Positions 1 to 7,666 are shown, counted from the stretch's first letter. The stretch is 19,496 bases of DNA from Oscillospiraceae bacterium (GCA_016302005.1 JAEDOK010000015.1:1-19496); one strand, 5' to 3'. The notes: generated from the sequence alone by a model not told the origin. Numbers and translations: made by a program.

Positions 1-50
1 CCACCTTGCCAAGGTGGAGGTAGCGAGTTCGAGCCTCGTCACCCGCTCCA
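1..50 (+). tRNA. tRNA-Gly (anticodon GCC), 5' end outside window
   Basis: This is the 3' two-thirds of a tRNA. The anticodon stem CCACC/GGTGG (1-5, 13-17) encloses the loop TTGCCAA (6-12), which gives anticodon GCC at 8-10. The T arm is GCGAG-TTCGAGC-CTCGT, followed by the 3' acceptor strand CACCCGC, discriminator T and an encoded CCA ending at 50. The acceptor strand and U discriminator fit bacterial tRNA-Gly. The D arm and 5' acceptor strand lie before the window. Confidence 0.93.
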
Positions 51-57
51 AAAAAAT

Positions 58-79
58 AAGGAACGCCGTCGCGTTCCTT
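58..79 (+). terminator. Hairpin between tRNA-Gly and tRNA-Cys, terminator-like
   Basis: A perfect 9-bp stem (58-66 with 71-79) has a 4-base loop (CGTC). A tract of A residues precedes it, and a weak interrupted T stretch (TTGTTT) follows. It may be a weak or leaky intrinsic terminator, or a processing spacer. Only about 11 bases separate it from tRNA-Cys, which leaves no room for a separate promoter, so full termination here would silence tRNA-Cys. Partial read-through is the simplest reading. Confidence 0.5.
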
Positions 80-90
80 GTTTCATATCT

Positions 91-165
91 GGTGCCGTGG
101 CCAAGTGGTAAGGCAAAGGTCTGCAAAACCTTCATTCCCCAGTTCAAATCTGGGCGGCACCTCCA
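91..165 (+). tRNA. tRNA-Cys (anticodon GCA)
   Basis: This is a complete 75-base cloverleaf. The acceptor stem GGTGCCG (91-97) pairs with CGGCACC (155-161), followed by discriminator T and encoded CCA (163-165). The anticodon stem AAGGT/ACCTT encloses the loop CTGCAAA (121-127), giving anticodon GCA at 123-125. The T arm is CCCAG-TTCAAAT-CTGGG. The U discriminator is a known identity element of tRNA-Cys. It is probably co-transcribed with the upstream tRNA-Gly. Confidence 0.97.
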
Positions 166-196
166 AAACCCGAACGCATCAGCGTTCGGGTTTTTT
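166..196 (+). terminator. Rho-independent terminator of the tRNA cluster
   Basis: A long hairpin pairs 166-177 with 182-193 (core CCCGAACGC/GCGTTCGGG, loop ATCA). It is preceded by AAA and followed by a run of six T (191-196). It begins directly after the CCA end of tRNA-Cys and separates the tRNA cluster from the protein-coding unit downstream. Confidence 0.92.
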
Positions 197-215
197 AAAA
201 TTTGTGCAGGTGATA

Positions 216-244
216 TTGCAATACTTGACACAGCTGTGTATAAT
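216..244 (+). promoter_or_regulatory. Second, overlapping promoter 9 bp upstream
   Basis: TTGCAA (216-221) lies 17 bases before a perfect TATAAT (239-244). The geometry is the same as in the stronger promoter at 225-253, shifted 9 bp upstream. Two RNA polymerases could not bind both at once, so the two would compete or serve as alternative starts. Known from sequence match only. Confidence 0.5.
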
Positions 245-253
245 AATTATAAT
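225..253 (+). promoter_or_regulatory. Consensus sigma-70/sigma-A promoter of the first operon
   Basis: A perfect -35 TTGACA (225-230), a 17-base spacer and a perfect -10 TATAAT (248-253) predict a transcription start near 260 and a leader of about 70 bases before the first start codon at 331. A 12-bp palindrome sits in the spacer. A second promoter overlaps it 9 bp upstream. The placement just after the tRNA terminator suggests it drives the six genes through rnc. Confidence 0.85.
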
Positions 254-316
254 GTAGCGAAATCTATCCCGCATCTATGGGTTTTATGCGCGCTTTATCC
301 CCAAAAATGCACAGAC

Positions 317-322
317 GGAGGA
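317..322 (+). promoter_or_regulatory. Ribosome binding site fixing the methyltransferase start
   Basis: GGAGGA lies 8 bases before the ATG at 331. The frame is open further upstream to an ATG at 277, but that one has no ribosome binding site and lies only about 17 bases after the predicted transcription start. The 331 start is therefore preferred. Confidence 0.8.
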
Positions 323-330
323 ATGCGTAT

Positions 331-1080
331 ATGGCTGAGCGGATTACCAGTAATCAGAATGCCTTGTTGCGGCATATTCGAAAACTACAGACCTCGCGCG
401 CTTATCGGGAGGAGTGCGGTGAGTTTGTTGCTGACGGCTTTAAGCTGCTCGAGGAAGCGGTGAAGTGGTATCCGCACATAAAGACAGTTGTCGTTTCCGA
501 GGGTGAGATGCTGCCCGCCCTTCCTGCGGAGGTGCGTATTGCGGAGGTTCCGGAGTCGCTGATGCAGAGCCTTTCCACCATGAAAACGCCGCAGGGCGTG
601 ATTTTTACCTGCGCGCTTCCGAGACGTAAAGCGGCGGAGATTGCGGGCGGGATGCTCCTGCTCGACCGTATCCAGGACCCGGGTAATCTCGGCACGATTT
701 TGCGCACGGCGGATGCCTTCGATGTGCCCGTGCTGCTGACGAACGGGTGTGCGGATCCGTTTTCGGAAAAAACCGTCCGTGCCTCGATGGGAGCGGTGTT
801 CCGCACCGTGCCGCAGAGCGCGGAGCTGGAGGATATTCTGCTTACGTGTAAAACGCGCGGGATACGTGTTACGGCGACGGCCCTCTCGGACAGCGCGACA
901 GAGATCTGTCAGGCGGATATTCGAAACGATCTTGTCGTGATCGGCAGTGAAGGGCAGGGAATCTGCGCCCGTTTGCTGCAAGCCTCCGACCGGCAGATCA
1001 TCATACCGATGCAGCCTCGCTGCGAATCGCTCAATGCAGCGGTCGCGGCGGCAATTGCCATGTGGAATATGAAATATTGA
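331..1080 (+). CDS. SpoU/TrmH-family RNA 2'-O-methyltransferase
   Basis: This 249-residue protein is a likely SAM-dependent methyltransferase acting on a ribose 2'-OH in rRNA or tRNA. The N-terminal part (about residues 1-100) resembles the SpoU substrate-binding domain. The C-terminal SPOUT knot domain shows all three family motifs: motif 1 from D112 (QDPGNLGTILRTADAF, with N119 and R125), motif 2 (IGSEGQGI, residues 204-211) and motif 3 (ESLNAAVAAAI, from about 232, with S233, L234 and N235). The length is normal for the YsgA/RlmB-like group. It is the first gene of the operon, 36 bases before dprA. The substrate cannot be read from sequence, so no symbol is given. The start at 331 rests on the GGAGGA site and on where homology begins. 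Confidence 0.92.
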   Translation: MAERITSNQNALLRHIRKLQTSRAYREECGEFVADGFKLLEEAVKWYPHIKTVVVSEGEMLPALPAEVRIAEVPESLMQSLSTMKTPQGVIFTCALPRRKAAEIAGGMLLLDRIQDPGNLGTILRTADAFDVPVLLTNGCADPFSEKTVRASMGAVFRTVPQSAELEDILLTCKTRGIRVTATALSDSATEICQADIRNDLVVIGSEGQGICARLLQASDRQIIIPMQPRCESLNAAVAAAIAMWNMKY

Positions 1081-1116
1081 TCAGATCAAAGACAACATAC
1101 GAAAAGAGAGATAGCG

Positions 1117-2340
1117 ATGTTGGAGCATTGGATTTGGCTGTCCACACGAAAAGGGATCGGCACCCGCGGACGCGCCGCGCTTTTGCAGCTATACGGCACG
1201 GCGGAACGCATTTACGAGCTGCGCGAATCAGACTATCTGCAAACGGAGGGCTTTGAGCGCCGCTGGCTGGAGGGATTGAACGACAAATCACTGGAGCAGG
1301 CGCGGTGCATTTTGGTCGAGTGTGACGACAAAGGCATTGAGCTTTTGACCTATGCGGACGAGGACTATCCCAACCGCCTCAAGAATATACCGGATCCGCC
1401 TGCGCTGCTTTACTATAGAGGAAAGCTGCCGCTCTTTGACGAGGAGGCGGCGATTGCCGTGGTCGGCTCACGGCGGTGCAGCGCCTACGGGCTGCTGCAT
1501 GCAAAGCAGTTCGGCAGGCTGATCGCCATGAGCGGCGGCGTGGTAGTTTCCGGCGGTGCGCGCGGGATCGACACGATGGCGCTGAGCGGTGCGCTGGATT
1601 CAACCGTGCCGGTTGTCTGCGTGCTCGGCTGCGGCGTGGATGTGGTTTATCCCCGCGAGAACCATGCACTGTTTCGGGAGATCATGCTGCACGGCTGCCT
1701 GATGAGCGAATACCCGCCGGGCACACCGCCGGATCGCGCAAACTTTCCGGCACGCAACCGTATCATCAGCGGACTTTCCCTCGGCGTGCTGGTCGTGGAG
1801 GCACCGGAGAAAAGCGGCGCGCTGATTACGGCGCAGTGCGCTTTGGAGCAGGGGCGGGATGTGTTTGTGATCCCCGGGAATATCGGCTCAAAATTCTGTG
1901 AGGGCAGCAATCGGCTGCTCCGTGAGGGCGCGTGTATGGTCGAAAACGGCTGGGAGGTGCTGCGCGAGTATCAGTTCCTCTATCCGGACAAAATTGCGGA
2001 CGGCCGCGCCAAGGAGGAGATGCGGCGCATCTATCAGGTGCGGTTTCAAAAGGCAATGCCGGTTTACTCACCCGTGATCTTTCCGGACGGATGCGACAAA
2101 AAAGTCGTTGACATTCCGGCAACAAAGCATTATAGTGACGAAAAAGAGACGAACACGGCGCTGACGGAGGACGAACATCTCGTTCTGGAAAAGCTGACGG
2201 ACGAACCGCAATATGCCGATGTGCTTGTAGCGGCTACCGAGCTGCCGACCCAACGGGTAATAGCGGCATTAACGCTGCTGCAGATCAAGGGGCTTGCAAC
2301 CAAATCGTCCGGAAATTGCTATCAGCGAAAATCTTTCTGA
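1117..2340 (+). CDS. dprA: DNA-processing protein DprA (Smf)
   Basis: In transformation, DprA binds incoming single-stranded DNA, protects it and loads RecA. The 407-residue protein has an N-terminal helix-hairpin-helix/SAM-like part (about 1-75) and a central Rossmann-like DNA_processg_A domain (about 80-290). It ends in a small winged-helix domain (about 345-405). The central domain shows VVGSRR (residues 115-120), the hallmark SGGARGID (145-152) and PARNRIISGLS. Length and domain order are typical. The start at ATG 1117 follows GAGAG (1106-1110). It sits 16 bases before topA; dprA-topA-trmFO is a recurring Firmicutes order. Whether the organism is naturally competent cannot be judged here, because DprA also occurs in bacteria without known competence. 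Confidence 0.96.
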   Translation: MLEHWIWLSTRKGIGTRGRAALLQLYGTAERIYELRESDYLQTEGFERRWLEGLNDKSLEQARCILVECDDKGIELLTYADEDYPNRLKNIPDPPALLYYRGKLPLFDEEAAIAVVGSRRCSAYGLLHAKQFGRLIAMSGGVVVSGGARGIDTMALSGALDSTVPVVCVLGCGVDVVYPRENHALFREIMLHGCLMSEYPPGTPPDRANFPARNRIISGLSLGVLVVEAPEKSGALITAQCALEQGRDVFVIPGNIGSKFCEGSNRLLREGACMVENGWEVLREYQFLYPDKIADGRAKEEMRRIYQVRFQKAMPVYSPVIFPDGCDKKVVDIPATKHYSDEKETNTALTEDEHLVLEKLTDEPQYADVLVAATELPTQRVIAALTLLQIKGLATKSSGNCYQRKSF

Positions 2341-2343
2341 AAT

Positions 2344-2350
2344 CGGAGGT
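2344..2350 (+). promoter_or_regulatory. Ribosome binding site fixing the topA start
   Basis: CGGAGGT lies 6 bases before ATG 2357. The reading frame is open back to an ATG at 2294 inside dprA, but family homology (VIVESPSKAKTI) begins just after 2357. The later start is therefore chosen. Confidence 0.85.
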
Positions 2351-2356
2351 CCCTGC

Positions 2357-4600
2357 ATGGCAAAGGGGAAAAATTTAGTCATTGTGGAATCGCCCTCCAA
2401 GGCGAAGACCATTGGAAAGTATTTGGGTCCCGAGTATCGCGTGGAGGCGTGCATGGGGCATTTGCGCGACCTGCCGAAGAGTACGATGGGCGTCGATATC
2501 GAGCATGATTTTACGCCGGAGTACCGCCCTATGGCGGGCAAGGAAGCGATCATCTCGGAATTGCAGTCTGCCTCAAAAAAGGCAAGCTTCGTTTATTTGG
2601 CAACCGACCCTGACCGCGAGGGGGAGGCGATCTCGTGGCATTTGAAGCAGCTGCTTGACATCTCCGATGAGAAGGCAAAGCGCGTGACCTTCAACGAGAT
2701 CACAAAAAACGTTGTGACGAAGAGCATCGAGCAGCCGAGAGATATTGATTATAACTTAGTCGATGCCCAGCAGGCGCGCAGGATCTTGGATCGGATCGTC
2801 GGCTATCAGCTCAGCCCGCTGCTTTGGAAAAAGGTGCGCAGGGGTCTTTCCGCCGGACGCGTGCAGTCGGTCGCGACCCGTCTTGTTGTCGAGCGGGAGC
2901 GCGAGATCGAGGCATTTGTGCCGAAGGAGTATTGGACGCTGGATGCCCTCCTTCGCTGCGTGGACAAGCCTGGCAGCTTTACCGTCCGCTATTACGGCGA
3001 GGGAAAGAAGCGCGAGCTGCACAGTGAGGCGGAGGTCGATGAGATCATCCACGACGTGACGGGGAAGGAGTTCACCATTTCCGGCATTAAGCGCACGGAA
3101 AAGCGCCGCAATCCGACGCCGCCGTTTATTACTTCAACACTTCAGCAGGAGGCGTCGCGCAAGCTCAATATGACCCCGCGCCGCACCATGGCGGTGGCGC
3201 AGCAGCTCTATGAGGGCGTGGATATCACCGGCGAGGGCACAGTCGGCTTGATCACATATATGCGTACCGACTCGCTCCGCCTGTCTGAAGAGGCGCTTGC
3301 TGCCGCAAAGGAGTTTATCATCGGGCGCTACGGCGCGGCGTATTACCCGGGGGAACCGCGCCGCTATCGGGCGAAGTCCGGCGCGCAGGATGCCCACGAG
3401 GCGATCCGTCCGAGCAATGTCGCGCTCGACCCCGAGACGATCAAGGGCGACCTGACGCGGGAGCAATATCGGCTGTATAAGCTCATTTGGAGCCGATTTG
3501 TCGCCTGCCAGATGGCTGACGCACGCTATGACGCGGTGCAGGTCGATACGGTCTGCGCGGGACATATTTTCCGCGCCACGGACCAGATCATGAAGTTTGC
3601 CGGCTTTACCGCGCTATATGAAGAAGGGCGTGACGACGAGGCGGAGGAGAAGGGAAGCGGGCTGCCCGACCTAAAGGGCGATGAGCGTCTGCTTGCCGAG
3701 AGCACCAAAAAGGAGCAGCACTTTACCATGCCGCCCGCACGCTATACTGAGGCGACCCTTGTCAAGGCGATGGAGGAGCGCGGCGTCGGCAGACCCTCGA
3801 CCTATGCCTCGATCGTCGCGACGATACAGGACAGAGAATATGTTCTGAAAAAAGAAAAACGTCTTGCGCCGACGCCCCTCGGCATCGTCGTGACCGACCT
3901 GATGCTTGCCCATTTCAACGATGTGATCGATGTGGAATTCACGGCGAATATGGAGCATCAGTTAGACGAGGTCGAAGCGGGCAAGGTCAACTGGAAGCGT
4001 GTTCTGCACGACTTCTATTCCGATTTCCACCGCGAAATGACGGAGGCAGAGCAGGCGCTTGACGGCAAGCGTATCAAGGTGCCGGACGAGGAGACCGACG
4101 AAATCTGCGAGCTGTGCGGCAGGCGCATGGTCATCAAGAGCGGACGCTTCGGGCGCTTCCTTGCCTGCCCGGGCTTCCCGGAATGCAAAAACACCAAGCC
4201 CCTCGTTGAGCGTATGCCGGGCCGCTGCCCGAAGTGCGGCAGCACGATCCTCAAGCGCAAGTCAAAGAAGGGCTATGTCTATTATGCATGTGAGCGCGGC
4301 GCGGAGTGCGGTTTTATGACATGGGACGTCCCGACGGCAAACGATTGCCCGTCGTGCGGACAGACCCTCTTTAAGAAATCAGGCAGAGGGCAGATGAAGC
4401 CTTTCTGCATCAATGAGAATTGTAAGGAATTCCTGCCGGAGGAGAAACGCGGCTACAAGCGCCGTATGCCGAAGGCGACCACGGAGACAGTCGAGACGGC
4501 GGAGGAGCTGGCACCTGCGGAGCAGAAGCCGGAAGAGAAGAAAAGAACCAAAAAAACCTCCGCAAAGTCTACAAAAGCCAAAGGAACGAAGAAAGCATGA
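2357..4600 (+). CDS. topA: DNA topoisomerase I (type IA)
   Basis: TopA relaxes negative supercoils by transient cleavage of one strand through a 5'-phosphotyrosine. The protein has 747 residues. The TOPRIM domain (about 5-125) carries the catalytic E11 (VESPSKAKTI) and the metal-binding DPDREGE (84-90). The toroidal cleavage region holds the active-site tyrosine Y301 in GLITYMRTDS. The C-terminal part has three tetracysteine zinc ribbons: one from C584/C587 (CELCG...CPGFPEC), one beginning CPKCG and ending in a second cysteine pair, and one beginning CPSCG and ending CINENC. A Lys-rich tail (about 715-747) follows, as is common in TopA for DNA binding. Its stop overlaps the trmFO start (ATGA), suggesting translational coupling. 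Confidence 0.98.
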   Translation: MAKGKNLVIVESPSKAKTIGKYLGPEYRVEACMGHLRDLPKSTMGVDIEHDFTPEYRPMAGKEAIISELQSASKKASFVYLATDPDREGEAISWHLKQLLDISDEKAKRVTFNEITKNVVTKSIEQPRDIDYNLVDAQQARRILDRIVGYQLSPLLWKKVRRGLSAGRVQSVATRLVVEREREIEAFVPKEYWTLDALLRCVDKPGSFTVRYYGEGKKRELHSEAEVDEIIHDVTGKEFTISGIKRTEKRRNPTPPFITSTLQQEASRKLNMTPRRTMAVAQQLYEGVDITGEGTVGLITYMRTDSLRLSEEALAAAKEFIIGRYGAAYYPGEPRRYRAKSGAQDAHEAIRPSNVALDPETIKGDLTREQYRLYKLIWSRFVACQMADARYDAVQVDTVCAGHIFRATDQIMKFAGFTALYEEGRDDEAEEKGSGLPDLKGDERLLAESTKKEQHFTMPPARYTEATLVKAMEERGVGRPSTYASIVATIQDREYVLKKEKRLAPTPLGIVVTDLMLAHFNDVIDVEFTANMEHQLDEVEAGKVNWKRVLHDFYSDFHREMTEAEQALDGKRIKVPDEETDEICELCGRRMVIKSGRFGRFLACPGFPECKNTKPLVERMPGRCPKCGSTILKRKSKKGYVYYACERGAECGFMTWDVPTANDCPSCGQTLFKKSGRGQMKPFCINENCKEFLPEEKRGYKRRMPKATTETVETAEELAPAEQKPEEKKRTKKTSAKSTKAKGTKKA

Positions 4601-5925
4601 CAGAAGTGAAAGTGATCGGCGCGGGACTTGCCGGCAGCGAGGCGGCGTGGCAGTTGGCGCAGCGCGGCTTTCAGGTCAGTCTCTCTGAGATGAAGCCTGC
4701 GAAAATGACGCCTGCGCATCATTGCGCGGACTTTGCCGAGCTGGTCTGCTCCAATTCCCTGCGCGGGGACCGGCTGGAGAACGCGGTGGGGCTTTTGAAG
4801 GAGGAGCTGCGCCGTTTGGACAGCCTGATCCTCTCCTGCGCAGACGCAACGCGCGTCGAGGCAGGCGGTTGCCTTGCCGTTGACCGCTACGGCTTTTCCG
4901 GCATGGTGACGGAGAAGCTGAAAAATCACCCGAATGTCACGGTGATCTCCGAGGAGGTCACGCATGTTCCGGAGGGACCTGTCATCATTGCCACCGGTCC
5001 GCTGACCTCGGACGCCATGAGCGAGGCGATCGCCGCGTATTTCGGGCAGACGGATTATCTGCATTTCTTTGATGCCGCCGCCCCGCTTGTAACGCTGGAC
5101 TCCGTGGATATGGAGCACGCGTGGTATGCCTCGCGCTATGACAGGGGCAGCACGGATTATATCAACTGCGCCATGTCCCGCGAGGAGTATACCGCCTTTG
5201 CGCAGGAGCTTGCAAAGGCGGAGGAGGCGGAGGTACACGGCTTTGAGGACAAAAATGTCTTTGAGGGCTGTATGCCCGTCGAGGTCATGGCGCGGCGCGG
5301 CGAGGATACCCTGCGCTACGGACCGCTTAAGCCAGTCGGTCTGAAGGATCCCGCGACGGGGAAGGAGCCTTATGCCGTGGTGCAGCTTCGCAGAGACAAC
5401 GCGGCGGGGAATATCTATAATCTGGTAGGCTTCCAGACGCATTTGAAATTCCCGGAGCAGAAGCGCGTCTTTTCCATGATTCCCGCCCTGCATGACGCGG
5501 AATTCGTCCGCTACGGCGTGATGCACCGCAATACTTTCTTAAACTCCCCGCGGTTGCTCGACCGCACCTATGCCGACCGCCGCGATCCGATGGTCGCCTT
5601 TGCGGGACAGATGACGGGCGTGGAGGGCTATGTGGAATCCTGCGCCTCCGGCTATGTCGCGGCGGTGTCGATGGCGGCGAGGCTGCGCGGCGAGGAGATT
5701 CCCGACTTTACGCGCCTGACCGCAATCGGCGCGCTGGCGTATTATGTCAGCGACGAGTCCGTGACAGTGTTCCAGCCGATGAATGTCAACTTCGGCATTA
5801 TCGCACCGCTCGAGCAGCGGGTGCGGGGAAAGGCAAATAAGAATCTTGCCATCGCGAACCGCGCACTGGCGCAGTTGGAAGCGATGAAAGAAAGGAACGA
5901 AATGAGCCATGAAGATCATCATTGA
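4597..5925 (+). CDS. trmFO: Methylenetetrahydrofolate--tRNA-(uracil-5-)-methyltransferase TrmFO
   Basis: TrmFO is an FAD enzyme that makes 5-methyluridine at position 54 in the T loop of tRNAs, using methylenetetrahydrofolate as carbon donor and NAD(P)H as reductant. It replaces the SAM-dependent TrmA in many Firmicutes. The 442-residue protein starts with a dinucleotide-binding motif GAGLAGSEAAWQLA (8-21). It has both family cysteines: C51 in LVCSNSLRGD and C225 in EGCMPVEVM, at the places of the paired catalytic cysteines of the family. The C-terminal TGVEGYVESCASG segment is also typical. The start overlaps the topA stop by 4 bases, with AAGGA at 4581-4585. The gene overlaps plsX by 17 bases. 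The xerC/codY genes that follow trmFO in Bacillus are absent here. Confidence 0.97.
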   Translation: MTEVKVIGAGLAGSEAAWQLAQRGFQVSLSEMKPAKMTPAHHCADFAELVCSNSLRGDRLENAVGLLKEELRRLDSLILSCADATRVEAGGCLAVDRYGFSGMVTEKLKNHPNVTVISEEVTHVPEGPVIIATGPLTSDAMSEAIAAYFGQTDYLHFFDAAAPLVTLDSVDMEHAWYASRYDRGSTDYINCAMSREEYTAFAQELAKAEEAEVHGFEDKNVFEGCMPVEVMARRGEDTLRYGPLKPVGLKDPATGKEPYAVVQLRRDNAAGNIYNLVGFQTHLKFPEQKRVFSMIPALHDAEFVRYGVMHRNTFLNSPRLLDRTYADRRDPMVAFAGQMTGVEGYVESCASGYVAAVSMAARLRGEEIPDFTRLTAIGALAYYVSDESVTVFQPMNVNFGIIAPLEQRVRGKANKNLAIANRALAQLEAMKERNEMSHEDHH

Positions 5926-6943
5926 CGCAATGGGCGGCGATCACGCGCCGGAACAGATCGTCGCGGGCGCATTACAGGCGGCGAAGGAGTTTGGAATTGA
6001 GCTTGTCTTGGTGGGACGCGGCGAGGAACTGCTTTCCTGCATGAAGGTGCTGGACTGGGATACGCTGCCCGCCGGTGTCGAGGTGGCAAACGCGGAGGAT
6101 GTGGTCGATATGCACACGGAGCCTGCCGATGTGCTGCGTCTGCATCGCGGCTCCTCGATGGTCATGGGGCTGAAAATGCTCGCAGACGGCGGCGGCGACG
6201 CGTTCATCTCCGCCGGAAGCAGCGGCGCACTGCTCACCGCTTCGACGCTTTTGGTCAAGCGCATCCGCGGTATCCGACGCGCTGCGTTCGCGCCCCTGCT
6301 CCCGATCGGCGGCGGCACGATCATTGTTGACGCGGGCGCGAACAATGAGTGCACGCCGGAATACCTGCTGCAATTCGGTTGCATGGGTTCCTTTTACGCA
6401 AGGAAAGCGCAGCACAAGGAGAATCCGCGTGTTGCGCTGTTGAACAACGGCTCTGAGGAGTCCAAGGGCGACGCGCTGCACCGCGAGGCGTATCAGCTTC
6501 TGAAAAAGGCGGACGAGAGCGGAATCATTCACTTTATCGGCAACATCGAGGCACGGGACGTTCCGGACGGCGGCGCGGATGTCATTGTGGCGGACGGCTT
6601 TTCCGGCAATGTTTTGCTCAAAAGCATTGAGGGAACGGCGCTCTATATGTCGAAGCTGATGAAGGAGATGTTCATGCGCAGCACGCTCTCCAAGGTCGGT
6701 TACCTGTGCTGCAAAAAGGGCGTGAACCATATCAAGCAAATGATGGATTACCGCGAGGTCGGCGGCTCCATCGTCCTCGGCATCGGCAAGCCCGTCATTA
6801 AGGCGCACGGCTCGTCCGACGCCCGGGCGGTCAGAGGCGCGATCAGACAGGCGATTGCAGCAGTGGAGAGCGGCTTTTGCGAGGAGATTCGCGCGAATGT
6901 CGCCGCAATGACCCTACCGCGGGAGGAATCGCATGAAGCTTGA
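5909..6943 (+). CDS. plsX: Phosphate acyltransferase PlsX
   Basis: PlsX is a peripheral membrane enzyme that converts acyl-ACP and phosphate to acyl-phosphate. PlsY then uses acyl-phosphate to acylate glycerol-3-phosphate, so PlsX feeds phospholipid synthesis. The 344-residue protein has the family N-terminus DAMGGDHAPEQIV (6-18). It also shows the motifs ISAGSSGALLTAS, DAGANNECTPEYLLQFG and VADGFSGNVLLKSIEG. Length is typical. It starts inside the end of trmFO (17-base overlap) and overlaps rnc by 11 bases. In many Firmicutes, fatty-acid genes or acpP stand between plsX and rnc; none is present here. No FapR-type operator was recognised. Confidence 0.97.
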   Translation: MKIIIDAMGGDHAPEQIVAGALQAAKEFGIELVLVGRGEELLSCMKVLDWDTLPAGVEVANAEDVVDMHTEPADVLRLHRGSSMVMGLKMLADGGGDAFISAGSSGALLTASTLLVKRIRGIRRAAFAPLLPIGGGTIIVDAGANNECTPEYLLQFGCMGSFYARKAQHKENPRVALLNNGSEESKGDALHREAYQLLKKADESGIIHFIGNIEARDVPDGGADVIVADGFSGNVLLKSIEGTALYMSKLMKEMFMRSTLSKVGYLCCKKGVNHIKQMMDYREVGGSIVLGIGKPVIKAHGSSDARAVRGAIRQAIAAVESGFCEEIRANVAAMTLPREESHEA

Positions 6944-7607
6944 AGAAGCCCTCGGCTATACTTATCAGGATAAAACGCTCCTGCAAATGGCGCTGTCGCA
7001 CAGCTCCTATGCCAATGAGATGTTCAAGGACAATCTGCACAGCTATGAGCGGCTGGAGTTTCTCGGAGACTCTATCCTCGGCTTTGTCACGGCGGATTAC
7101 CTTTACCGCACCTTCCCTACAAAGCACGAGGGTGAGCTGACGCGTATCCGCGCGGAGCTGGTGTGCGAAAAGAATCTCTCGGAGATTGCCGAGCGGCTGC
7201 ACTTGGGCGACTATCTGCTGCTCGGTCACGGAGAGCAGCAGGGCGGCGGACGCCATCGCAGCGGCACACTCTGCGACGTGATGGAGTCTTTGATTGCAGC
7301 CGCCTATTTAGACGGCGGCTTCGAAGCGGCGCGCGGCATCATTGAGCGCCTGATTCTGCCGAAGCTGGCGCAGTCGCCGAAGTCGCAGGACTATAAAACG
7401 AAGCTGCAGGAGCTGGCGCAGCGCAAAAAGGATCAGACGCTGCAATATGAGCTGATCTCGGAGCGCGGGCCGGATCACTGCAAGGAATTTGCCGTGCGCG
7501 TCCTGCTGAACGGAACACCGGTCGGGCAGGGCATCGGTTCCAGCAAAAAACGCGCTGAGCAGGCAGCCGCAGCGGAGGCGATCCGGCTGCTGTTCCCTAA
7601 TGAATGA
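6933..7607 (+). CDS. rnc: Ribonuclease III
   Basis: RNase III is a dsRNA-specific endonuclease that matures rRNA precursors and processes structured mRNAs. The protein has 224 residues. The N-terminal catalytic domain (about 1-150) carries the signature ERLEFLGDS with E42 and D46. It also holds the second acidic pair D115 and E118 in DVMESLIAAAYLDGG. A C-terminal double-stranded RNA-binding domain (about 155-222) ends in SKKRAEQAAAAEAIRLL. The start at 6933 has a strong GGGAGGA (6921-6927) and lies within the end of plsX. It is the last gene of the first unit, and the terminator begins on its final base. In other bacteria RNase III trims its own leader; nothing here shows this. Confidence 0.98.
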   Translation: MKLEEALGYTYQDKTLLQMALSHSSYANEMFKDNLHSYERLEFLGDSILGFVTADYLYRTFPTKHEGELTRIRAELVCEKNLSEIAERLHLGDYLLLGHGEQQGGGRHRSGTLCDVMESLIAAAYLDGGFEAARGIIERLILPKLAQSPKSQDYKTKLQELAQRKKDQTLQYELISERGPDHCKEFAVRVLLNGTPVGQGIGSSKKRAEQAAAAEAIRLLFPNE

Positions 7608-7640
7608 TTCTGACTGTGAAAAACAGTCAGAATTTTTTCT
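7607..7640 (+). terminator. Intrinsic terminator after rnc
   Basis: A perfect 11-bp stem (7607-7617 with 7623-7633) has a 5-base loop (GAAAA). It is followed by TTTTTTCTTT. The stem starts on the last base of the rnc stop codon. It closes the first unit and isolates smc, which has its own promoter about 30 bases on. Confidence 0.93.
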
Positions 7641-7666
7641 TTGTACGCAGAAAAAGCGCTTTCCGC

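Noticed and set aside
277..330. N-terminal extension of the RNA methyltransferase from ATG 277
   Set aside because: There is no ribosome binding site, it lies very close to the predicted transcription start, and the family homology and GGAGGA site both support ATG 331.
254..330. Leader of the first operon examined for a riboswitch or T-box
   Set aside because: At about 70 bases it contains only short, weak self-complementary stretches and no recognised aptamer or T-box motif.
14..463. A 149-codon plus-strand open frame through the tRNA region
   Set aside because: It runs through two tRNA genes, a terminator and the promoter, so it cannot be a real protein gene.
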